Below are positions 7,356-13,504 of a stretch of 33,278 nt of DNA, piece after piece. How positions within the stretch are numbered: the first letter of the stretch is position 1; every line of letters starts with the position of its first letter. The position numbers and the translations under genes were made by a program. Origin of the DNA: Deltaproteobacteria bacterium (GTDB lineage: Bacteria > Desulfobacterota > Binatia > UBA9968); NCBI GenBank assembly GCA_016874755.1, contig VGTH01000055.1:1-33278 (forward strand), written 5' to 3'. The notes under the pieces are model-generated. The model made no database searches, was not told the origin of the DNA, and saw nothing but the letters and a program-made list of their open reading frames with translations.

Positions 7356-7859
7356 ATGTCGGTTGAAGAACACAAAGCCAAAGGCAAGCGCAGCATCAAG
7401 TGTTACGTGTTGACGGTCAGCGACACGCGCGATGAGACCACGGATACTAGCGGGCAGTTGATCAAAGAGCAGATTTCTGCAGAGCATCATCAGCTCGCGG
7501 GATACAAGATTGTCAAAGACGAACCGGTGGAGATAGAGGCTTTGCTGCGTCAATCGATCGCCAATCCTGAAGTCGAGGCGATTATTGTCAACGGCGGCAC
7601 TGGCATTTCGCCGCGCGACGGCACCTACGAAGTCATTGTCAAATTGCTCGATAAGAAGCTCGATGGTTTCGGAGAGGTGTTCCGCTTTTTGAGCTATCAG
7701 GACATCGGCTCAGCGGCGATTATGAGCCGCGCGGTGGCGGGGGTGGCGGGAGGTAAAGTCCTTATTTCCCTGCCTGGCTCCGGCGGTGCGGTGCGGCTGG
7801 GCTTGGAAAAAATCATCTGGCCGGAATTGCGTCACATGATTTCGCAGCTGCATGGATAA
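7356..7859 (+). CDS. moaB: MoaB/Mog-family molybdopterin biosynthesis protein
   Basis: This 167-residue protein of the MoCF-binding family helps to adenylate molybdopterin before molybdenum insertion. The signature NGGTGISPRDGTYE (about residues 77-90) binds molybdopterin, and LTVSDTRDETTDTSG near the N-terminus is typical of MoaB/Mog. SLPGSGGAVRLGLEKIIWPEL closes the domain. The length fits MoaB. GCGAGGTG sits 5-6 bases before the ATG. Its stop overlaps the moaD start (TAATG), and moaE follows, so three cofactor genes sit together. moaA, moaC, moeA and a moaD-activating moeB-like gene are not in the window. Whether the protein acts as MoaB or Mog cannot be told from sequence alone. Confidence 0.9.
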   Translation: MSVEEHKAKGKRSIKCYVLTVSDTRDETTDTSGQLIKEQISAEHHQLAGYKIVKDEPVEIEALLRQSIANPEVEAIIVNGGTGISPRDGTYEVIVKLLDKKLDGFGEVFRFLSYQDIGSAAIMSRAVAGVAGGKVLISLPGSGGAVRLGLEKIIWPELRHMISQLHG

Positions 7860-8110
7860 TGAAAGTTAGGGTGAAATTCTTCGCGATTCTGCGCGAGCGC
7901 GCCGGTGCGGCGGAAATCAGCAAAGAAATCTCAGACGGCAGCACAGTGGCTCAGCTTTGGGAGTCTTTGCAGAAGGATCATCCGAAGCTCGCCGGGCCGA
8001 CGTTTCGTTTGCTCTACGCCGTAAATCAAAACTATGTGACGCCGGAACAGGTTTTGAAAGACGGCGATGAAGTGGCGATCATTCCGCCGGTGAGCGGCGG
8101 CTTGTCCTAG
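7859..8110 (+). CDS. moaD: MoaD/ThiS-like sulfur carrier with a two-residue tail after Gly-Gly
   Basis: This 83-residue protein of beta-grasp fold is the small subunit of molybdopterin synthase. It begins MKVRVKFFAILRERAG and ends VAIIPPVSGGLS. In the family the C-terminal Gly-Gly is adenylated and thiocarboxylated to deliver sulfur, and normally those glycines are the last residues. Here Leu-Ser follows before the TAG. The codons (GTG AGC GGC GGC TTG TCC TAG) are read directly from the sequence. The start ATG overlaps the moaB stop. A perfect hairpin begins at the stop codon. Genomic position between moaB and moaE makes a MoaD role the best reading; a protein that requires trimming is possible. 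Confidence 0.87.
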   Translation: MKVRVKFFAILRERAGAAEISKEISDGSTVAQLWESLQKDHPKLAGPTFRLLYAVNQNYVTPEQVLKDGDEVAIIPPVSGGLS

Positions 8111-8130
8111 CGCGGCCGCGCCGCGCTAGG
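8106..8130. other. Perfect GC-rich hairpin spanning the moaD stop codon
   Basis: CCTAGCGCGGC (8106-8116) pairs perfectly with 8120-8130 across a three-base loop. The left arm includes the moaD TAG stop. No T-run follows, so it is not an ordinary Rho-independent terminator. It could protect the moaBD message, reduce readthrough into moaE, or be a mobile palindrome. Confidence 0.7.
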
Positions 8131-8168
8131 AATACCAGATTACAAATACCACGTTCCAGAAAAGATCC

Positions 8169-8600
8169 ATGTTTAAGGTTATCGATAAGCCGATTAATCT
8201 GCAGGAGCTCGTTGATTACGTTAGCGATCCTGAAGCTGGGGCGATTGCGACGTTTATTGGCACCACGCGCAATAATAACGAAGGACGCAAGGTGATTGCG
8301 CTCGACTATGAAGCCTACCCTGAGATGGCGGAAAAAGAGTTGGCGCGGATTGGCGAAGAGGCGGCAAAGAAGTGGCAGATTTGCAAAATGGCCATCGTCC
8401 ATCGCATCGGGCCGGTGCAGATTACGCAAGCCAGTGTGATGATCGCTGTGTCATCGGCGCATCGCGAGGCGGCATTCGCCGCTAGCCGTTTTGCCATCGA
8501 AGAGATCAAACGGATTGTGCCGATCTGGAAGAAAGAAGTTTTCGAGGGTGGCGAGGTTTGGATTGGCACGCAAACGGGGCAGCCCTTTGCGCAGCGCTAA
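8169..8600 (+). CDS. moaE: Molybdopterin synthase large subunit MoaE
   Basis: This 143-residue protein forms molybdopterin synthase with MoaD and converts precursor Z (cPMP) to molybdopterin. Family motifs are in order: GAIATFIGTTRNNNEGR near the N-terminus, LDYEAYPEMAEKEL, then VHRIGPVQ, and SSAHREAAFAASRFAIEEIK. The catalytic-lysine region is VPIWKKEVFEGGEVWIG. Length is typical. It lies 58 bases after moaD, separated by a perfect hairpin, with only a weak AGAAAAG upstream of the ATG. It is presumably expressed with moaBD but perhaps at a different level. Confidence 0.93.
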   Translation: MFKVIDKPINLQELVDYVSDPEAGAIATFIGTTRNNNEGRKVIALDYEAYPEMAEKELARIGEEAAKKWQICKMAIVHRIGPVQITQASVMIAVSSAHREAAFAASRFAIEEIKRIVPIWKKEVFEGGEVWIGTQTGQPFAQR

Positions 8601-8620
8601 CGGATCGTAACGGTTGCGGA

Positions 8621-8648
8621 GTCCGTCGACAGGCTCAGGGCGAACGGA
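8621..8648. repeat. Half-site of the 'GTCGACAGGCTCAGG' repeat family
   Basis: The segment GTCCGTCGACAGGCTCAGGG with the following CGAACGGA lies between the convergent moaE and DedA genes. It is close to the segment at 10882-10907 (GTCCTTCGACAAGCTCAGGA) and to the arms of the repeat at 1875-1952 in reverse. Its outer bases TCCGT/ACGGA also pair. Confidence 0.5.
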
Positions 8649-8671
8649 TTCAAGAGCAAACCGAATAAATT

Positions 8672-9319
8672 TTATTGATTGAGAATCTTCCCCCTCACTC
8701 TCGCCCGCAGCCAGATGATAAACGCAAAGATAGCGACGATGATCAGCGCCGAGACGATCGATTCGGCGCGGTCGATGCCCTTCGCCATACCCTGATAGGT
8801 TTCGCCCAATCCCCAGCCGAGATAGCCCAAAAGCAAACAGCGCGGAATCGTGCCGTAGAAAGTCCAGAGGCTGAATTGTTTCAGCGGCAGTCGCAGCACG
8901 CCGGCGGCGCCGGAAATTACCGATAGCGGAAAGATCGGCAACGCGCGCAGAAAAAAAATCGACGTGTTGGCTTTGCCGCCCTGGAAGCGCTTTTCCATGG
9001 CTTCCACGTCGCTCCAGGAAAATCCCAAGAAAGACTTCCAGCGATCGATCATTGGCTTGCCGCCGAGGTAGCCGATGGCGTAGCCGATGTACGCGCCCAG
9101 GGTCGACGCGATCGAGCCCGGTAGGACAATCTGCAGGATGATCGGCATCAACGCTTCGAAAAATTTCAAGTCGGCGCTGATGAGCACAAAGCCGGCGCCC
9201 ATGATGATCAGCGGCGAGGGAATGGGCACGATGACCGATTCGATAATCACGCCGGCGAAGACGGCCCACGGCCCCCAGGCGCGAATGCCCTCCATGATCC
9301 AGTTGAGTATGTCACCCAA
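8672..9319 (-). CDS. DedA-family (SNARE-associated/VTT) membrane protein
   Basis: This 215-residue multi-pass inner-membrane protein is of the DedA/VTT type, a family linked to lipid-carrier recycling and membrane homeostasis. The early FAGVIIESVIVPIPSPLIIMGAGF carries the E...P.P..(E/I) pattern. The middle has GAYIGYAIGYLGGKP and FFLRALPIFPLSVISGAAGV, the conserved F.R..P..R/L...G..G core. A last membrane helix (SALIIVAIFAFIIWLRARVRG) ends in a basic tail. The start is a TTG (9317-9319): GGGAG lies nine bases upstream of it and there is no ATG nearby. The Nramp-like gene ends 77 bases upstream on the same strand; a functional link is not evident. Confidence 0.86.
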   Translation of the reverse strand: MGDILNWIMEGIRAWGPWAVFAGVIIESVIVPIPSPLIIMGAGFVLISADLKFFEALMPIILQIVLPGSIASTLGAYIGYAIGYLGGKPMIDRWKSFLGFSWSDVEAMEKRFQGGKANTSIFFLRALPIFPLSVISGAAGVLRLPLKQFSLWTFYGTIPRCLLLGYLGWGLGETYQGMAKGIDRAESIVSALIIVAIFAFIIWLRARVRGKILNQ

Positions 9320-9373
9320 GGTAAATTCTCCCTGCTGAAATTTTCGCTAGACTAACAGCTTCACCGGGGGAAG

Positions 9374-9400
9374 TTAACAGCACAGCAGCGCAGCTGTTAA
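9374..9400. other. Inverted repeat over the stop codon of the Nramp-like gene
   Basis: TTAACAGC (9374-9381) and GCTGTTAA (9393-9400) are perfect complements around an 11-base loop. The right arm contains the stop codon of the minus-strand transporter gene (9397-9399). No T-run follows in the direction of transcription, so it is not a standard terminator. It resembles in placement the hairpin over the moaD stop. Confidence 0.5.
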
Positions 9401-10842
9401 AGCAGCTTGACGCCGGCCACGGTGAGCACATAGGCAACCGCGAGCAGAAAATAGGTTGCGCAAGAGACCAGCAAAAAGAATAGGCTCATGCGGCTTGGCC
9501 GCGCCAACGCCGGTAGATGGCGCGGCAGGTAAACATGGTTGAGAAAAACCAGGGCGACGCAGTAAAGCACGGTGCCGATGAAGCCGATGACCGCGGAGAT
9601 CAAGATGAGCGTCGCCGGTTCGCTGCTTTGCACGGTGACGCCGGTGATCACGGTCAGCAGCAACAGAAAATAAAGATACCAGCGCCGATAGGAAATCCGA
9701 TGGGCGCGCGGGAAGAAACCGTAGACACAATCGGTGTGGGTGCGGCTGACGGCATCCACCGTGGCCAACCAGGTGTCTGAGAGAAATGCAGCGGCAACGA
9801 TCAGGAATAAAGTTTTTCCCCACCAGCCCCAACTGACCTCGAAGAAGCGGCTCTGCACGACGGCGATCTCGTAGCCTTGTGGCAGCAGACCTTTCGGAAA
9901 CAGTAGTGCGTAGGCGAGCAAGCAGGTAAGCAGTGTCGTGAAGAGGTTGCCGATGACGCCGATGCCAATGTCCCAGAACATGAAACGGTGCCAATTTTTC
10001 GCGTGCGCTAATCCTTCGTCATTTCCTGGTAGCGAGCCGGAATCCGGAATTGCTTCGGGTTTGCCGGTGATCGGTCCGGTGAGCCGGCCGGCATAATGTG
10101 CCATGCCGGAGCCTTTGTCGCGCAGCCAGTACGAATAAAAAAGCGTCCAGAAACCGCCCAAGCCGGCGAAGGTGATCGCCGTTAATAGCTTGGTCGCATC
10201 GGCCGGGTCCCACGGGCGCGGCATGGGCCATTGCGGCGCGATCAAGCCGTTTAAGAATGCCGGCAGGGCTTTGATGACCTCGCTGTTCAGGCTGGCCCAA
10301 AGCAATCCCACCACGGTAAAAGTCGCTACGCCCCACATGAACCCTTCGATCAACTTGTAAATTACTTTGCTGAAAAGAATCGCCGCCAAGAATAACCCCA
10401 TGGTGGCGTAGGCCCAAAACAGAGTCTGTTCGCGGCGCGTCCAGCCGGCGGGAAAATCGGTGAGCGCGGCGATCGAGGTTCCACCGGCGGCGGCGAAGGC
10501 CCCGAACCAAAGAAAAGAAAGCGTCATCAAAATCCACAGCACAAACGCAAAGTGGCGGTTGAGACGGATGAAGCCCTGAAAAATGCTCTCGCCGGTGAGC
10601 AGGGTGTAACGGCCGATCTCGTAGATGACCGGAAACTGGAGCAAGCAAGCGGGAATCAACAGGAACAGAAACGTCAGGCCGTATTTGGCAATGGTGTAGG
10701 GCCAGAAGATCAGCTCGCCGCTGCCTTGCGCGAGCGCCATGAAGATGACGCCGGGACCGAGGGCGCGCCACATGCCTGGCATGGGCGGCAGCGGAGCTTT
10801 TTTGAAGGGCGGTAGAGTGCCCCAGGACGAATGGTCAGTCAT
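9397..10842 (-). CDS. Divergent Nramp-like membrane transporter
   Basis: This protein of about 481 residues has 11-12 membrane helices and the LeuT-fold look of the Nramp metal-ion family. The first helix reads ALGPGVIFMALAQGSGELIF. The GPG start and its spacing match Nramp helix 1, but the metal-binding DPGN motif is replaced by GSGE. The helix-6 MPH motif is also not visible; the comparable region reads TFAGLGGFWTLFYSYWLRDKG. It therefore probably does not move divalent metals in the classical way, and the substrate is unknown. The ATG at 10842 is chosen because the upstream extension in this frame begins inside a dispersed repeat with a TTG. No clear ribosome-binding site is seen. Confidence 0.7.
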   Translation of the reverse strand: MTDHSSWGTLPPFKKAPLPPMPGMWRALGPGVIFMALAQGSGELIFWPYTIAKYGLTFLFLLIPACLLQFPVIYEIGRYTLLTGESIFQGFIRLNRHFAFVLWILMTLSFLWFGAFAAAGGTSIAALTDFPAGWTRREQTLFWAYATMGLFLAAILFSKVIYKLIEGFMWGVATFTVVGLLWASLNSEVIKALPAFLNGLIAPQWPMPRPWDPADATKLLTAITFAGLGGFWTLFYSYWLRDKGSGMAHYAGRLTGPITGKPEAIPDSGSLPGNDEGLAHAKNWHRFMFWDIGIGVIGNLFTTLLTCLLAYALLFPKGLLPQGYEIAVVQSRFFEVSWGWWGKTLFLIVAAAFLSDTWLATVDAVSRTHTDCVYGFFPRAHRISYRRWYLYFLLLLTVITGVTVQSSEPATLILISAVIGFIGTVLYCVALVFLNHVYLPRHLPALARPSRMSLFFLLVSCATYFLLAVAYVLTVAGVKLL

Positions 10843-10881
10843 CGGAAAGGAAACCCGATTGAGACTGCAGAATTCTTCGGA

Positions 10882-10965
10882 GTCCTTCGACAAGCTCAGG
10901 ACGAGCGGAATCGGAGCTGATTTAGTCCAACAAGAAACCGTTCATGCTGAGCTTGTCGAAGCATT
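10882..10965. repeat. Paired inverted copies of the 'CTTCGACAAGCTCAG' repeat
   Basis: CTTCGACAAGCTCAG at 10885-10899 and its exact reverse complement at 10947-10961 face each other across 47 bases. The outer bases (GTCC.. and ..CATTC) differ. It lies between the start of the Nramp-like gene and the end of the cinA-type gene on the same strand. Related half-sites occur at 8621-8648 and 1875-1952. Confidence 0.65.
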
Positions 10966-11007
10966 CTTAGGTTTTTAGCCGAATCTCGAAGCATGTTCTT
11001 CGCGACG

Positions 11008-11736
11008 TCAATCGATGCGATGAATAGCGTCTTTGGGCAAGGCGGCGAGGAAGGTTTGCAGAGCTTTATCGAGGTACTGCGCGTCCTTCGATTCGAAAGT
11101 GACCTTTACCTTGTATTCGGGCACATCCAAAACCGGATAGGAACCGAGCAGCAAGTCGGGATACTTCGCCACGAGGTCGTTCATCGGATCGGCGATCACG
11201 CCTTCGCCGTATTTAACGAAGACGTTTTTCAAATGATAGGGCGCCTCGCGGAAGCGCTCTTTGAGGGAATGAAAACGTTCCTGCAAGATCTTCGGAATGC
11301 CCGGGAAAATGTAGACGTTGCGAATTTTGACGATGGGCGCGAACGGTGCTTCAGTGACCAGCAGCTCGGCCCCCTCGGGGACATTCGCCATGCGCAGGCG
11401 CGCTTCGTTGACTTCGCTGCCTAAACGGTGGTGGATGCGCTTGACGATGTCGGGGTGGCGCACGACTTTGAGGCCAAAGCCTTGGGCGATGCCGTCGATG
11501 GTGACGTCGTCGTGGGTGGGCCCGACGCCGCCGGAGGTGAAGACGAAGTCGAACTGCTTGGAGAACGACGAGACTTCCTGGCCGATCAACTCGATAATGT
11601 CCTGGATGGTCGAGATCTTCTGCACCTCAACGCCCAACTGGCGCAGCTCGGTGCAGAAAAAAAAGGAGTTGATGTCGTGGGTTTTGCCCGACAACACTTC
11701 GTTGCCGATGATCACAATGCCTGCGGTTTTCGACAT
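11008..11736 (-). CDS. CinA N-terminal-type MoCF-domain protein
   Basis: This 242-residue protein matches the N-terminal half of CinA (competence/damage-inducible protein A), a molybdopterin-binding-like fold. Diagnostic segments are IVIIGNEVLSGKTHDINSFF at the start and FVFTSGGVGPTHDDVTIDGI at about residues 64-83. PEGAELL and YIFPGIPKILQERF come later. The C-terminal nicotinamide-nucleotide amidohydrolase domain of full CinA is missing; the gene ends naturally after a region like the CinA KH-type domain. Stand-alone forms may act as ADP-ribose or related pyrophosphatases, but the activity here is unknown. AGGAAAT precedes the ATG. A zinc-ribbon gene lies 43 bases upstream on the same strand and is probably co-transcribed. 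Confidence 0.87.
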   Translation of the reverse strand: MSKTAGIVIIGNEVLSGKTHDINSFFFCTELRQLGVEVQKISTIQDIIELIGQEVSSFSKQFDFVFTSGGVGPTHDDVTIDGIAQGFGLKVVRHPDIVKRIHHRLGSEVNEARLRMANVPEGAELLVTEAPFAPIVKIRNVYIFPGIPKILQERFHSLKERFREAPYHLKNVFVKYGEGVIADPMNDLVAKYPDLLLGSYPVLDVPEYKVKVTFESKDAQYLDKALQTFLAALPKDAIHRID

Positions 11737-11779
11737 ATTTCGATTTCCTATCTTGGCGCGGCGGCCTATCGCAAGCGTA

Positions 11780-11962
11780 TCACAGATCGAACTCGCTGCA
11801 GCTCATGAAGAAATTGCACTTCGGATTGGGACAGACGTACTTGCACTTTTGATTGAGCAGCTTCGTACTGCACACCGGGCAGAAGTCCCACCAGTTTTCT
11901 TCTTGCTCGACGGGGCCGGCCTTTGTCGCAGGTTTATTCAACGTGTCCCCGGATCCATTCAT
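11780..11962 (-). CDS. Small zinc-ribbon protein
   Basis: This 60-residue protein has six cysteines (28, 31, 40, 44, 49, 55), arranged as CPVC, KCKYVCPNPKC and SC. The first half (1-22) is polar and unstructured-looking. The pattern indicates one zinc ribbon, with two cysteines left over or used in a second site. The ATG at 11962 is supported by AGAGGCG five bases upstream. It directly precedes the cinA-type gene. Such tiny zinc ribbons often bind nucleic acid or a protein partner; no function can be assigned. Strong Cys spacing, good start and same-strand placement make it very likely real. Confidence 0.72.
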   Translation of the reverse strand: MNGSGDTLNKPATKAGPVEQEENWWDFCPVCSTKLLNQKCKYVCPNPKCNFFMSCSEFDL

Positions 11963-12028
11963 GATCGCCTCTTGTAATCGAATTTAGCACCGATGACAAG
12001 TTTGCTTTAATGGTAAAATTGGCCCGGG

Positions 12029-12045
12029 GATTGCGATCCGCAATC
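12029..12045. promoter_or_regulatory. Short perfect palindrome upstream of glmU
   Basis: GATTGCG and CGCAATC flank a three-base centre (ATC). It lies 10 bases upstream of the proposed -35 box of the glmU operon, a suitable place for an activator or repressor site. There is no family match, so its role is inference from symmetry and position only. Confidence 0.35.
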
Positions 12046-12054
12046 AAAGTCGGT

Positions 12055-12082
12055 TTGCTAGAAAGGCTGGTTTCGATATACT
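12055..12082 (+). promoter_or_regulatory. Probable sigma-70 promoter of glmU-glmS
   Basis: TTGCTA at 12055-12060 and TATACT at 12077-12082 are separated by 16 bases. The -10 box matches the consensus at five of six positions. The glmU ATG lies 27 bases after the -10 box, leaving a short leader containing GGTGA as ribosome-binding site. This is the best promoter match noticed in the window. Confidence 0.5.
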
Positions 12083-12109
12083 CCGACTCGCAATTAATGG
12101 TGACAGGAA

Positions 12110-13504
12110 ATGGGTGAGCTTGGTGTCATAATATTGGCGGCAGGGCAGGGAACGCGGATGAAGTCCGACCTGCCGAAGGTGCTCCACCCGATCGGTGGCA
12201 AACCGCTATTTTTGCATCCGCTTGGGATCGCCAAGCGTCTTGGCGCAAGCAAAATAGCAATCATCATCGGCCATGGCGCCGAGTCGGTCCGGCGCGCCTA
12301 CGCCGGCGCCGATGTCAGCTGGGTGGTTCAGGAAAAGCAGCTGGGCACCGGGCACGCCGTGCTTTGCGCAAGGGAGAGTTTCAGTGATTTTGCCGGCGAT
12401 ATTTTAATCCTCAGCGGCGATGTGCCGTTGATTCGCCAAGCGACGCTGGCGGCGATGATCGAGCGTCACAGGCGCGCCGAGGCGGCGCTGACACTGATGA
12501 CGGCGGTGCTGGACGCGCCGAAAGGGTACGGGCGGATCTTGCGCGATCCGAACAGCGCGATCACCGGCATTGTCGAAGAAAAGGACGCGAGCGAAGCGCA
12601 GCGCGCCATACGCGAAGTAAACGCCGGAGTGTACGTGGCGGCGCCGCAGTTTTTGTTTACAGCATTGACCGGGGTGAAGAACGACAACAACCAAGGTGAA
12701 TACTACTTACCCGATGCTGTGGGTATCGCTGTCAGCCAACAGAAGAACGTCGCGACTTTTGAGGTCGACGACGCGCGTGAAATGTTGGGGATCAATACCC
12801 GCGAGGAGCTAGCTCGTATGGAGACGACGCTGAGAGAACGTATTAACAAACAATGGATGGATGCCGGAGTGACGCTCAAAGACCCGGCGACGACGTACAT
12901 AGACGAAGAAGTGACCATTGGGCGCGACACGGTCATCGGTCCTAACACGCAGTTGTGCGGCAAGACGAAAATCGGTGCTAACTGCCGGCTCGACGGCAAT
13001 GCTTTTATCACGGACGCGGAGATCGGCGATAGCGTCCATCTGCGTTTTTCCGTGGTGTTGAGCCAATGTCGGATCGAGCGAGGTGCGATCATCGGTCCGT
13101 TTGCGCACCTGCGCCCGGGCACGGCTTTGGGACCCAACGTGCACATCGGCAATTTTGTCGAGACCAAGGAGGCCAAGCTGGCGGAGGGCGCCAAAGCCAA
13201 TCACCTGACCTATTTGGGCGATTGCACCATCGGCCGTGAGACCAACATCGGCGCCGGCACGATCACCTGCAACTACGACGGTTTCAACAAGTATCGCACG
13301 ACCATCGGCGAGCGCGTTCAGGTAGGCAGCGACACCACGTTGGTGGCGCCGATTACCCTGGGAAACGATGTTTACGTCGCCACCGCGTCGACGGTGCGCA
13401 ACGACATTCCCGACGGCGCTCTGGTGTTTAACGAGCGCAAGGAACAAACCCGCGAAGGGTGGACGGAGAAAAAACGGGCGCAAATGAAAGGAAAGAAAAA
13501 ATAA
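12110..13504 (+). CDS. glmU: Bifunctional GlmU: GlcN-1-P acetyltransferase / GlcNAc-1-P uridyltransferase
   Basis: This 464-residue bifunctional enzyme makes UDP-GlcNAc for peptidoglycan and lipopolysaccharide. The N-terminal uridyltransferase domain (1 to about 230) has LAAGQGTRMKSDLPKVLHPI, with the GxGTRM...K nucleotide-binding motif, then LSGDVPLI, GYGRILRD and GEYYLPDAV. A linker helix leads to a left-handed beta-helix (about 255-450) of hexapeptide repeats. It contains NFVETKEAKLAEGAKANHL and TITCNYDGFNKYRTTIG, the acetyl-CoA and substrate sites. Length matches the family. The stop overlaps the glmS start (TAATG), so the two consecutive pathway enzymes are translationally coupled. Cytoplasmic and almost certainly essential. 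Confidence 0.97.
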   Translation: MGELGVIILAAGQGTRMKSDLPKVLHPIGGKPLFLHPLGIAKRLGASKIAIIIGHGAESVRRAYAGADVSWVVQEKQLGTGHAVLCARESFSDFAGDILILSGDVPLIRQATLAAMIERHRRAEAALTLMTAVLDAPKGYGRILRDPNSAITGIVEEKDASEAQRAIREVNAGVYVAAPQFLFTALTGVKNDNNQGEYYLPDAVGIAVSQQKNVATFEVDDAREMLGINTREELARMETTLRERINKQWMDAGVTLKDPATTYIDEEVTIGRDTVIGPNTQLCGKTKIGANCRLDGNAFITDAEIGDSVHLRFSVVLSQCRIERGAIIGPFAHLRPGTALGPNVHIGNFVETKEAKLAEGAKANHLTYLGDCTIGRETNIGAGTITCNYDGFNKYRTTIGERVQVGSDTTLVAPITLGNDVYVATASTVRNDIPDGALVFNERKEQTREGWTEKKRAQMKGKKK

